NCBI GenBank assembly: GCA_022559845.1
Contig: CM040121.1
Span: 509,744,566 to 509,808,565 of the forward strand
Direction: 5' to 3'
Length of the DNA: 64,000 bases
Source: Amorphophallus konjac
Lineage: Eukaryota; Streptophyta; Magnoliopsida; Alismatales; Araceae
Positions 19,557 through 28,956 of this stretch are shown in pieces. A program made the position numbers and the translations under genes. A model generated the notes under the pieces. That model was not told the origin of the DNA and did not search any database. It was given only the letters and a program-made list of their open reading frames with translations. The stretch's first letter is position 1; each line of letters opens with the position of its first letter.

Positions 19557-21509
19557 TTAGGAAGGTCCAAGTCCTCGTGCCCTCGAATTGGAGGTGACCC
19601 TAGGGTAGAGCCACTCCAATGTCATCATCACCAGATCGCCTACTTGGAATTCCAAGTGGCGCTCGCGAGCTCTTGTCCGCTCTTTGTGAACCTCACCGCT
19701 CGTCGAGAATTGCTTGCGTGTATGCTCATACCATGCATTATGATGCAGTGAGTGGGTGTGAAAGTGGATAGTGTGCAAAGGTGGACCGGGGCAACCATAA
19801 ATTGACCTATCATGCTTTGATGCCATGTGGACCTTGATGAACTTAGGTGGACCAGGGCAGCCATAAGTGGCCCTATCATGCATGGACTTCATAACAATGG
19901 TCGGAGGGCCGGGGCATCCATAGGGGAATCTATTGCGCATGGGTATATCAAATGCCAGGGGTCCTGGACATCCGTGAATGCTCCTACTATGCTTAAGACC
20001 CATGATGAATGAAGGTGGACCATTACAACCGAATATGGACCACTTATGTTTCCAACTTGACATGTGGCTGTTATGAATGGAAGGACCCGACTTACTAATC
20101 ATGTCAAGTGGTGGGAGATGCCAAGACATAGGCATTCCTACTCCAAAGATGATTTCTATGTGAGAGGTTGTGGGATGACCTTTGAACTTCCATTTGAAAG
20201 GATCAAAGGGATCTAAGAAGGTTGGTAGCACAGAGTGAGACACTTCCTTAATCCTTATGTGAACATTACCCAAAGTCATGGCTCCCATGGTGTAACCCGA
20301 GTCTAGGAAGGGGTGGATTTGATCCATTATGGTTGGTTGGGGTAGGGAAAGGTGGGTGGTGGGTAAGGTGGTTGGGCCACATGGGTATCTGTACTCCCAT
20401 TGGAATGGGTCAAAGGGATCATGGTAAGGGCTACCTAGAGAGAGGAACTCCATGTCCCCAAGGTCTTCACAAGATGGTGAGTCATTCTCCTCCAAAGTAA
20501 TTGGTCCAAGACCTCTAGTGAGTTGACCGTTTAAGGCATTTGGGGTCTCAATGGGTGGGGAGTAGATCGGAGTGGGTTCTTCCTCCAAGGGGAGAAATAG
20601 AAGAATCTCAATAGTGCAATGCCCACTCGTGCAAACGGAAGTGATGGAGCCAATGGTGGGGTGGGCAAAATTAATGGTGCTAGGCTCCGAAGGTCCCATG
20701 GCAAGCAAGCCGGTCAAGTGGGCTTGCCAATATAGGCAATCCACTAGGTCTCCCAAGTCTCCCGTGAAGTAGAAGGTTTGTAAAGTGACATGGGGAGACT
20801 GGGTGGGAACAATTTGGGATTGATATCCCAATGGTGGTGAGCTCAGGAAGGTGGGACTTTGCTTGAGCCATTGGAGTATAGACTCGTCTATGGTGAGGGT
20901 GTGCGGCTCATGAGGACCCGAACTAGGAGGGGTGGGTGAGTTTTGTGGCTCCTCCTCCTCAATGGTGTGGGCTTGGGTTTCCTCGAGGGTAGGGAGGGGG
21001 TCTAGGTCAGTCTTTACTTCCAAGGGATCAGGTGTTTGGATCATGGGCTCCTCTTCCAAGGGGAGGAATGGGTCTTTTGGTGGAGGAGTGGAGATAGCCG
21101 GCTTATGGTACTCCCGGGGTGGTGAACATGGACGGGCTTGGGTTAGGCTTGATAGGGGAAGTACTTGGGTTGGAGTTGGGGTTCGGGGTGGAAAAGTGGT
21201 TGGTTGAGGAGCTCCGGATTGGGGTGCATAGATCTGTCTAAGATCAGCCCTCATTTCAACCCAAGATTCAATGGGTGCTTCCCCTTTGACTTCTCTCAAA
21301 CCTACAATGTACTCCCATTCTTTCCTAGCTTGGCGCCAGAGCAAACTCTTGGCATAGTTGACTTGGATAGGCCCTGACAGGGTGAACCTCCCAAAGTGTC
21401 TGTCTATGGACTTCTCCCATTCTAGATATATGCTAGGGCGGGATCCATCAAACACAAAAGCCGCTAATGGGTCTAAGGATGGCGAATAGGCTAAGTAGGA
21501 AGTGGTCAT
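19557..21509 (-). CDS. NAC-1 ORF: truncated gag - GCPGPP repeat region - integrase C-terminus
   Basis: 650 codons. Residues about 15-95 match the gag N-terminal half of the chromovirus at 50 kb (FVFDGSRPSIYLEWEKSIDRHF, then ESWVEMRADLRQIYAPQ) and stop where capsid would continue. Residues 95-480 are Pro/Thr/Ser-rich with acidic LPLEEEP repeats and match nothing I recognise. Residues about 485-580 hold five imperfect ~20-residue repeats around GCPGPP. Residues about 600-650 are an integrase C-terminal piece (RERHLEFQVGDLVMMTLEWLYPR). The start at 21509 lies 64 bases from the PBS. A 650-codon open frame in an otherwise decaying region suggests recent constraint or a young copy. The function is unknown. 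Confidence 0.75.
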   Translation of the reverse strand: MTTSYLAYSPSLDPLAAFVFDGSRPSIYLEWEKSIDRHFGRFTLSGPIQVNYAKSLLWRQARKEWEYIVGLREVKGEAPIESWVEMRADLRQIYAPQSGAPQPTTFPPRTPTPTQVLPLSSLTQARPCSPPREYHKPAISTPPPKDPFLPLEEEPMIQTPDPLEVKTDLDPLPTLEETQAHTIEEEEPQNSPTPPSSGPHEPHTLTIDESILQWLKQSPTFLSSPPLGYQSQIVPTQSPHVTLQTFYFTGDLGDLVDCLYWQAHLTGLLAMGPSEPSTINFAHPTIGSITSVCTSGHCTIEILLFLPLEEEPTPIYSPPIETPNALNGQLTRGLGPITLEENDSPSCEDLGDMEFLSLGSPYHDPFDPFQWEYRYPCGPTTLPTTHLSLPQPTIMDQIHPFLDSGYTMGAMTLGNVHIRIKEVSHSVLPTFLDPFDPFKWKFKGHPTTSHIEIIFGVGMPMSWHLPPLDMISKSGPSIHNSHMSSWKHKWSIFGCNGPPSFIMGLKHSRSIHGCPGPLAFDIPMRNRFPYGCPGPPTIVMKSMHDRATYGCPGPPKFIKVHMASKHDRSIYGCPGPPLHTIHFHTHSLHHNAWYEHTRKQFSTSGEVHKERTRARERHLEFQVGDLVMMTLEWLYPRVTSNSRARGLGPS

Positions 21510-21572
21510 GATGAACGGGTGATGAATGTAATGGCCCTAGGACAAGACTTAGTAGAGACAAGTCTAGAACTT

Positions 21573-21584
21573 GCTCTGATACCA
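21573..21584 (-). other. NAC-1 primer binding site (initiator tRNA-Met)
   Basis: The minus strand reads TGGTATCAGAGC, a perfect standard iMet PBS, three bases from the LTR boundary at 21588. It fixes the element's orientation. Confidence 0.92.
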
Positions 21585-21587
21585 AAT

Positions 21588-22333
21588 TGATGTGACACGA
21601 CCCCTCAGACCTAGATTTGCAAGCAATCGAACCGAACAGCGGACCCACTCAAGTGGGTTCACCCGCGTCGCGCACACCCGGGTCTGTAGGTGGACCGGCG
21701 ATAGTGGTGAGGGTCCGAGGATGGTCCTCGCCTTTCTAGGGATTTGACTAGCTTGGGATGAACCCCTAAGGGCCTGGGATGCCCAATTCCGTGGGCGGCC
21801 AGCACGCCAAGGGCATGAGTTGTAGGGTCGCACTCTCAACTCACTCCGCGATGGTCGCTCAAATCGATGATATTTTTGAGATCGGGCACTCACTCACCGA
21901 CCGACGGCACTAAGAAGCATTACTAAACAAGCAAAGCAATTTCATCAGAGTAGTGCAACCCGAAGCTCACCTGATCGGTGTGAATACACCGATCCCGGCC
22001 GGAGACGAGGGCGAGCGGGGAAGCGTGGGCCACCCGCACGCTGCGTCGATGAAGCTTCCACCTGTTAAAATTAATTACATCCACTACTCCTCACACAGGA
22101 GGGTTGGACTAGGGGTGGGGAATTAGGGTTTACACACAAACACTACCTCCACACAGGGAGGGGCGATAAGCCGGCCAGGCGGGGAAGGGAGTTATGCTTG
22201 ATTAGCGCCGATGAAGCACCCCGCCGAATCTGCCTAGGTCTGGGACAGCAGGACAGGGGGTCGGTGTAGTCGTCGCTGTGCACTCCTCTGAACTCAGAAT
22301 TCAACGAGACTGGTGCTGGGTCGTGTCACATCA
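21588..22333 (-). repeat. NAC-1 5' LTR (746 bp) with an extra 16-bp inverted end
   Basis: It begins TGATGTGACACGACCC next to the PBS and ends GGGTCGTGTCACATCA (22318-22333), the exact reverse complement of its start. The left LTR lacks this last 16-bp block, which accounts exactly for the length difference (746 against 730). Confidence 0.9.
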
Positions 22334-22338
22334 GCTTC

Positions 22339-23082
22339 TGCACCGTATGCCAGGTGGAACGGCGTTTCTCCGGTGGCAGCCCTGGCGGTGGTACGGTGGG
22401 CCCATAGGATGTTTGGAATTGAGTCAATCCACGAGTCACCTGCTTGATCAAGCTGAGTTTTGATGCTATGGAGGAGCGTCTTGTTGGTGTTTTCCACTAG
22501 CCCGTTAGCATGGGGATGTGCCATCGATGTGTAGTGGTTCCAAATCCCCAGTTCCGAGCATTTCTCTTGGAAGATAGTGCTCGTGAACTGCCTGCCATTG
22601 TCAGTTGTGAGAACTTGTGGGATCCCAAACCAGCAGATGATACTTCGTAGCACGAACTTCCATGTTACTTCGCTCGTAATTTTTCCTAACGGTTCAGCTT
22701 CGATCCATTTGGTGAAATAGTCAATGGTGACTATGAGAAATTTCTTCCTCCCTTGTGCCTCGATAAAGGGACTTAGTTTGTCCACCCCCCACCGAGCAAA
22801 TGGGTGAGGCTCCATCAAGGTGTGAAGCTACGTAGCCGGCTGATGGTGCAGATGATAGAATTTCTGGCATTGAGGGCACCTCTAGACATACTCGAGGCAG
22901 TCTTGCTGTAAGGTGGGCCACCAGTATCCTTGCCGAATCAATGTTCGTGCGACTACTCGCCCCCCTACATGGCTTCCGCAGAGCCCTTCGTGGACTTCTT
23001 GGATGGCCTGGCCGGCTTCCGTGGGGAACAAACACTTCAGCAGAGGAGCCGAGAGGGATCGGCGATATAACCGGCCGTTCAT
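22339..23082 (-). pseudogene. Tat integrase zinc-binding and catalytic core
   Basis: The HHCC region is visible around VHEGLCGSHVGGR to RCPQCQ, followed by the DDE core: ARWGVDKLSPF, IDYFTKWIEAEPL, LTTDNGRQF and HANGLVENTNKTLL, then WAHRTTARAATGETPFHLAYGAEA up to the insertion. Stops lie between 22818 and 22882, one at the site where related elements have Gln (EYVQRCPQCQ). Upstream it abuts the Copia fragment at 23083; downstream it resumes at 16796. Confidence 0.9.
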
Positions 23083-23111
23083 TGAAGGGTTAAATGAGTC
23101 CTAGACGATAT

Positions 23112-23123
23112 CCTCTGATACCA
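23112..23123 (-). other. PBS of the one-LTR Copia fragment
   Basis: The minus strand reads TGGTATCAGAGG, 11 of 12 matching the iMet PBS, just inside the LTR end (GTCCCTTACT, where CA would be expected). Confidence 0.85.
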
Positions 23124-24037
23124 AGAGTAAGGGACAAGGCTCGGATTCAGAAGTGGGGTTGAATGAATTCCCTTTTTAAAATTTTTGCCCAATTAAAACT
23201 CCCTAAGAAAAACTGATAGCCAATGAACAGTTACGGAAATAACAGATTCGCTAAGTCAACTAAAATCTTTACAAATGAAAGGATTAGTGACTTAGGAGCA
23301 TTGTCAAAGGGCTCTCAATACAGTTGTCGAATAGTCAGTGTGCAATCAACAACTTTACTGGTCATGGAAAAAATAGATCCTGCCTAAGCATTCACCTAAT
23401 GGAATCAGACAAGGCAATCAAACCACGATGGACAGAAGATTTTTAGGTGGTTCGGTTCTCCAGACCTACGTCCACCCCACACTCAAACCAGAGTGTGGAT
23501 TCTCGCTGATACACAGCTTAATTGCTGGGCCTCACAGCTTACCTACAACCGCTGGGCATTATAGCTTGCTTTCACTGGACAATACAGCTTAACCATCCGC
23601 TGCCTTACAGCTTGACCCGCTGGGCAATATAGCTTAGCCGACCAGAGGAATCCTCCTCTGCAACTGCTGAGCGTCACGCTTGCTCTGCTGACTAACAGCT
23701 TGAAATAAGGGTTCAAAAGAAAACAAATGACAAGAAAACACAACGACTGAAAACTGTAAATGATAGCAACACAAATGTGGCTCCCACGGAGCTGACTGGA
23801 TTGGATTTGATCCAGATTCCAGTGGAACTGATCTTCAGCAAGGTCTTCTATCTTCTTCTCCTCGAGCTCTCTCTTCACTCTCTCTCTTTTTCTCTTTTCT
23901 TCTTTCGATCTCACGGGCTTTCTCTCTTTCACTTCTGCTCTGGTCTGCTGCTGCTCTCAGACGATTCATGTTCTTCTATTCTTCTCTTTTTGTCCAGAAA
24001 AATTCAGGAATGATTGTATTGATGGCAGGAAATGATC

Positions 24038-24045
24038 TTATATAC
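24038..24045 (-). promoter_or_regulatory. TATA box of the 23-25 kb Copia LTR
   Basis: The minus strand reads TATATAAG between the motif-rich U3 and the GA-rich leader, the same position as in the other LTRs of this group. Confidence 0.6.
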
Positions 24046-24269
24046 TCCTTCAGTCTAAGACTCATGAGCTCTCGCCCTAGGAGTGTGGAGAGAACACTTC
24101 CGCCAGAAAGCTTCAGGAATGTCTTGGCCACGTGTCACAACTCTGGGTACTATAGCTTCCACGTGGCAGTCATTTGTCAGGGACGATCCACCTTGGATCG
24201 CATGCCCTTCTTAACAGTCAAGAGCAGTTGGCCTGTCAATGTGTCAAGACATATAAACATCAGATAAGT

Positions 24270-25340
24270 GTGGAGATTGTATAGACTTGCTGAGACATTA
24301 AGGCAACCATGCATAGACTCAATATGTCATAAGTGCACATATGCACGGACTCAGTGTTCACACAGGGAATAAGTGCTTAGACTTGTTTCAAGTGTAGAGC
24401 TAAAAGAGGCACATGCTACGAATGCCGAGAGCAGTCTTGCACAGACTTTGCGCGTGTAAGAATCAAGAGATGCACAGACTTTGCTGTGCAGTATGCGAGA
24501 TAAGCACAACCAACCCAAAGTAATGTGCACGGACTTTATGTGCTCGGTGCAAGAGTCAAGAGATTCATAGACTTTAGACATGCACACACACTTCAAGCAT
24601 GCACAGACTTTGTACAAGACTTTATGTGCACGGGGTAAGAGTTGCACCGACTTGCTTAGCCTAGACTTAAGCATGCACAAACTTAGTCACGTGCAGCAAC
24701 AGGACCTGCACAGACTTAGCCGTGTGCAACAATGAAGATTGCACCGACTTGCTGCGCCTAGAACACAACATGCACGGACTTAGTCGCGTACATCAACTAA
24801 GGTTGCACCGACTTAACTAATGCATAGATAGACATCGTTTAGCCTAACACATGACTGCATAAACTCTAGTGTGTGTGACTGAGGGTTTGCACCGACTAAT
24901 TCCCAAACGACATGAAGCAATGCACAAACCTGTGTGCTTGCAGCAACAAGAGTTGCACCGAGTTGTTTAGCGCAAGGTAGGCTTGCACTGACTTTAATTT
25001 GCCAGGGCAATGTGCACGGACTTGAATGAATAGACCTAAATACACATGAGCAGTGACATGCACTGACTTTGTTGTGTAGCCTAACTAAGATATGCACGAA
25101 CCTTATCCTTAGACAATTAACCTTGCACTGACTTAAGCAATGAAGTGCACTGACCTAGTCTGCTGAACATAAGTGAATGCACTGACCTTGAAATGCACAA
25201 TGATAAGGAATGCACGGACTTCATGCAACGTAGACAGACATAGTATCAGGAGGATGCACTGACCCTGAATGTATGCATTGGCCTAAAGTTTAGACAGAGA
25301 TATATGACCAGTGGGTATGCAAGGACCTTATGATTAGATA
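24270..25340 (-). repeat. U3 motif array, TGCACNGACTT variant
   Basis: Repeated TGCACGGACTT, TGCACTGACTT, TGCACAGACTT and TTGCACCGACTT at irregular spacing. The position and the GACTT core correspond to the TGTATAGACTT array of S1, but the left half of the motif has changed throughout the array. Confidence 0.75.
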
Positions 25341-25488
25341 CAAATCTTGCATGCACTCTGATGAAATTCTACATAGCCTAACATGCAAGGGACCATATGC
25401 AATCATCATATGCAATCATTCAGCAATCATATGGTGACTCATAGTGACTCACAGTGTTTGCTATCATCAAAACCACAGGGGCACATCA

Positions 25489-26144
25489 TTCACCATTGTG
25501 AAGTGAGCTGCACATGCTCGCGTACATCGGGCTTCGGCGCGGTCGTTTGGGAGTTGTTTTCGTAGGAGAAAATTCAGCAGGTGATCCATCCAGGAAGGTT
25601 CATAGTCAATAGCGTTTACCTGGGACACTGTCTCTTCTATGCTCGACGCCAGTAATTCTTCCACTAGGATCGATCTTGAGTTGGAGACCGTGGTGGCAGA
25701 TGCCAGGCGAGACAGGGTGTCTGCTCGGACGTTCTCCTCCCGTGGGATGTGAACCACCTCGAAGTGGGAGAATTCTTTTGCCGTAGCCTTGGCCTTCTCT
25801 AGGTATTTGATCATGGAGGGCTCGCGTGCTTCGAATTGTCCTCTGACCTAGTTGGCAATGAGCATGGAGTCGTTGTATGCTCGCACGTTGGATGCCCCCA
25901 AGTGTTTCGCCATGCACAGCCCAGAGAGGAGTGCCTCATACTCGGCCACATTGTTCATGGTCGGGAAATTGAAGCGCAGGGCATACTGGAGCTCTAATCC
26001 CTTAGGTGATAGTAGGACTAACCCGGCTCTACTGCCCGCCATGTAGGAAGATGCGTCGACGTACAGTTCCCACGTGGGTCCTAAAGATTGCTTGGGCAAG
26101 TCTTCGTCGGGTATGGTGCACTCAGCGATGAAATCGACAAGGGC
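25489..26144 (-). pseudogene. Tat second (archaeal-type) RNase H
   Basis: Motifs are LGPTWELYVDASSYMAGSRAG, LQYALRFNFPTMNNVAEYEALLSGL, YNDSMLIAN, then HFEVVHIPREENVRADTLSRLAS. This extra RNase H after the ordinary one is diagnostic of the Tat lineage. Two in-frame stops, TAG at 26142-26144 and TAG near 25848, sit where relatives have Gln. The fragment runs into the Copia insert at 25488. Confidence 0.9.
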
Positions 26145-26275
26145 CTAAGCCTTGATCGCGGCCCTTGGGCGAAACTTGACGTCAAAATCCCCTAGCTCGA
26201 TGGCCCATTTGACTAGCCTTCCTGAGGCGTCAGGGTTCTGGAGGCTTTGCCGGAGCGGCTGGTCGGTGAGGATGG
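26145..26275 (-). pseudogene. Tat RNase H, distal part
   Basis: It encodes ILTDQPLRQSLQNPDASGR and LVKWAIELGDFDVKFRPRAAIK, the standard end of the Gypsy RNase H. It joins exactly to 28694 when the solo LTR and one GATGG copy are removed (FLAHLIAI then LTDQPL). Confidence 0.9.
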
Positions 26276-26439
26276 TGTTGAGTCTTGTTGAATCTTTACA
26301 TGTTTTGATGATGACAACACTATAAGTCTTAGTGGTGTTCAAAAATATTTCTCTGTGAAAAATTAACAAAAATATTTTTCTGTGAAAGTGAACAAAGAAT
26401 ATTTTTCTGTGAAGAATAAACCTTCATTTCACTTCAGGT

Positions 26440-27330
26440 ATTTTCAGGGACTGTCTTCGTGTTGGTTGGAACTTCGTCATGTTTGTGTATAACACCTCGT
26501 GTTGTACTGTTTGCCTTCGTGTCATTTTAGTTTTAGTACTGTTTGTGTTTTCAACACGCCGTGTCGTCCTTTCGTACCTCGTGTTGTGTTAAGTTGTGTG
26601 CTGATTGACTTCGTGTTGATTCTTCTGAAGCAGCTCGAATTGTTCTGATGAACTTCGAGTTGCTTCTATATGAACCTCGTGTCGTTAGCACTTAGTTGCT
26701 CATCTCGAGTCAGTCCTCTATGTTTGCTCTTGTGTCTTCGTGTCAATTACTGTAGTTCATCGAGTTGTTCTTCTGCTTCCACCGTTTCATCACGTGTTGT
26801 TGAAGACGTGTCTATCTCATGTCTTCGTGTCGTGTTTCCTAGACCTCGTGTCTTTGTCGCTTTGTGACCTCACCTCGTGTCGGTTTTTGTTTTCGTCTTC
26901 GTGTTGTTTTCAACTCGTGTCGCCTCATCTTCGAGTCGTTCATTCGAGCTATTGTGTGCTCGAGTTGTTTTTCTTGTGTTTTCAAGTGTTGTTTCACTAC
27001 GTGTCTTCGTGTTGTCTTTTGTATTCATGTCTTCGTGTTGTCTTTGTATTCGTGTCTTCGTATTGTCTTTGTATTCGTGTCTTCGTGTTTCTTTTGTATT
27101 TGTATCTCCGTGTTGCTTCCTTTTATTTTCGTCCTGGTCTCTTCTGATCGCGTGTCTTTCTATTGCTTCACTCTGTGTTATCTTCTTCTCACCTCATGCT
27201 GTCTTCATCTGACTTCGTGTCGTCTTCGTTGTTTTGTTAGCTGTGTTCTCGTGTACTTCGTGTCGTTCTCGTGTTATCTCGTGCTAAACTCATCTAACGT
27301 ACCTCGTGTCAGTCACAGTATAGTGCACCT
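26440..27330 (+). repeat. U3 motif array, CTTCGTGTTG variant
   Basis: Some 35 copies of (C/T)(C/T)TCGTGT(C/T)G and near variants at irregular 15-40 bp spacing, upstream of the TATA box. The local composition is T/G/C-biased, giving spurious Val/Phe/Ser-rich frames. Confidence 0.75.
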
Positions 27331-27585
27331 CATTTTGTTATCATATATCTCGTGCAGTTCTTTGTTCTTATGGCCAACCAACTTATCTCAGCTACATATA
27401 GCGAACCCTGAGCATTAATGTAATTAATCTGCTTGCAGGGATCCGAGGAAGATTACTCCTCAGTGTCTGGGCAGCACGTGATCCAATGCTAGAGGAACCA
27501 ATCCGATAAGGACACGTGGCAAGAAGGTTCTGGATCAAGCGTGGGAGGCACACGCATTCTGAACCGGATCTGCTGCTGCTGCTGA

Positions 27586-27593
27586 TATAAATA
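27586..27593 (+). promoter_or_regulatory. TATA box of the 26-28 kb solo LTR
   Basis: TATAAATA in a GATATAAATAGAAACC context, at the junction between U3 repeats and the GA-rich leader. Confidence 0.75.
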
Positions 27594-27947
27594 GAAACCT
27601 TCGTCTTCAGATGGAGTATGATCGAAAAAGAGAAAGATATAGAAGAAAGAGCAGAAAAGCAGAGAGTCCTTCGATCCAAAAAAAAAACGAGAGAAAGAAG
27701 AGAATAAAAAGAGAGAGCAGAAACTGAAGGAGAAAGAAGAAGAAGAAAAGAAGAGGAGAGAGAGCTTTACTGAGGATCTGATCAGTCTGTTCGTGGATCA
27801 AATCCAGAACGACTATGCTCATTGAGAGCTATATATCTTGCGTTTTATTTCCAGCTTCTGTCGCTGTCATTTTCATGTTTTCTTATTTTTCCTTTTGCTA
27901 CCTTGTTTAGTCTTATTCTTCCGATTGCCCTGTTGGGGATCGGGTTT

Positions 27948-28368
27948 CTCCTGGTGGTACAGGAGAAGGGAGATCTGATCTCCAGGTTGCAAGTGGCAGG
28001 TTGTCACTTGAGGGTTCCCTCTGGTTTAGAGGAAGGGAGGCTTGTCCTCCGGTCCTTGGCTTGTGGCTTGCAAGTCAAGGGGTCCCTCCGGTTGGAGGAA
28101 GAGAGGTCTTAGACCTCTGGTTTGCTAGTGACGGGGAGTCACTGGTGGGTTCCCTCCTGGTCTGGAGGAAGAGAGGCTAGGCCTCTGGTGGGTTGCCGGC
28201 AGTAGGTTGCTACTGGCTGGTTCACTGGTAGTGGGACTGCTACCAGTGGGGTTCCCTCTTGGTATAGAGGAAGAGAGACGTGAGTCTCTGGTTTCTAGTG
28301 ACCGTGGGTTGCTAGTGGTTCCCTCCGAGTAGGAGGAAGAGGGGAGGTTGTTCCCCTGGGTAAGCTGT
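27948..28368 (+). repeat. Six-unit array of covarying hairpins
   Basis: Each 45-110 bp unit begins near GGTTCCCTC. First hairpin: CCTCT/AGAGG or CCTCC/GGAGG. Second hairpin, by unit: GGAGAT/ATCTCC, GGAGG/CCTCC, AGAGGTC/GACCTCT, AGAGGC/GCCTCT, AGAGAC/GTCTCT, AGGGGA/TCCCCT. Third hairpin in most units: CAAGTG/CACTTG, CCTTG/CAAGG, AGTGAC/GTCACT, CAGTAG/CTACTG, CACTGGTAG/CTACCAGTG. Arm sequences differ but pairing is kept, so the structure appears selected. It is downstream of the TATA box and so would be transcribed. Confidence 0.8.
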
Positions 28369-28693
28369 GTATCAGCGTTTGTTGGCAAGCTGTGTTGCCC
28401 AGCTGTTAGTGAAGCCACACTCAGTTTGAGTGTGGGGTGGATGTAGGTCTGGAGGACCGAACCACCTAAAAATCCCTGTGCCGTGTGCTTGTTTTTCTCT
28501 TCTGGGCTTGGATATTCGATAGATGCTTGTTTAGGCCGATCCTTCCCTATCCTCCAAGCAGTTCATTCTGCGGTTAGTGTTTGGCCATTGTGCTCTAATT
28601 CGGAAACTCCTGTTTGTGATCTAAACTTATTTTTTAATTCTTAATTTTTAACGGGAAAAGGTCCATTCACCCCCCTCTGGACCTATCAGATGG

Positions 28694-28956
28694 CTATTAG
28701 GTGAGCCAAGAAGTATGGACGCAGCTTGCGAGTGGCCGTAATGAGGGGTAGGGCGAACTTTTCAGTTCGTGAGTATCAGAATTTTGGTCCTTGCAATGCT
28801 CGGCTAATGTAGTAGACGGGCTTCATGACACCTGCCTCTTCTCGCGTGAGCACAACACTTATTGTGCTCGGCGTGACAGATAGGTACATGAGTAGCTGTT
28901 CTCCCTTTTGTTGTTTGGCGAGGACGGGAGGGGTCACCAGGTAGCATTTTAGTTCT
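28694..28956 (-). pseudogene. Tat RNase H, proximal part
   Basis: Minus-strand reading gives RPYFLAHLIAI at the insertion edge, preceded by decayed RNase H sequence with stops. It is the upstream half of the RNase H split by the solo LTR. Confidence 0.7.

Larger units (their letters stand above)
16797..22333 (-). mobile_element. Non-autonomous chromovirus derivative (NAC-1)
   Basis: It is flanked by perfect GCTTC duplications (16792-16796 and 22334-22338) inside the Tat integrase. Minus-strand order is 5' LTR (21588-22333), iMet PBS (21573-21584), a long ORF (21509-19557) continuing in frame to 19053, a 1.5-kb 3' untranslated region, and a 3' LTR (16797-17526). It has no protease, RT, RNase H or integrase core, so it would rely on a relative for mobilisation. 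Gag and chromodomain remnants resemble those of the autonomous chromovirus at 40505-52487. A 5'-truncated relative is present at 34549-36957. Confidence 0.88.
23083..25488 (-). mobile_element. One-LTR Sirevirus-like Copia fragment inserted in Tat pol
   Basis: It carries a Sirevirus-like LTR architecture on the minus strand: 24270-25340 motif array, TATA near 24038-24045, hairpin array 23470-23700, CCACACTC/GAGTGTGG hairpin near 23475-23495. The LTR is followed by an iMet PBS (23112-23123) and then only about 29 further bases before Tat resumes. Flanks read TTCAT (23078-23082) and TTCAC (25489-25493), a 5-bp duplication with one mismatch, and removal restores the Tat frame. So the insert seems to be LTR + PBS + a stub, with TG...CA ends, and not a full element or a simple solo LTR. 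Confidence 0.8.
26276..28688 (+). repeat. Solo LTR of a Sirevirus-like Copia (2413 bp), plus strand
   Basis: Ends are TGTTGAGTCTTG and GGACCTATCA, with perfect GATGG duplications (26271-26275 and 28689-28693). In order it contains a U3 with repeated CTTCGTGTTG/CCTCGTGTCG (26440-27330), TATA box 27586-27593, and a GA-rich leader (27610-27770). Then come a six-unit hairpin array (27948-28368), the shared CCACACTC hairpin (28416-28436), the GAACCACCTAAAAA motif (28459-28472) and a short U5. No PBS or coding sequence is attached, so it is a solo LTR made by LTR-LTR recombination. Confidence 0.9.

Noticed and set aside
16797..22333. DNA transposon, because of the perfect 16-bp terminal inverted repeat
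   Set aside because: It has long direct LTRs, an iMet PBS, a 5-bp target duplication and gag and integrase remnants; it is an LTR element.
26670..27418. Val/Ser/Phe/Leu-rich plus-strand frames up to 184 codons
   Set aside because: Produced by the CTTCGTGTTG repeats of an LTR U3 in three frames; no domain.
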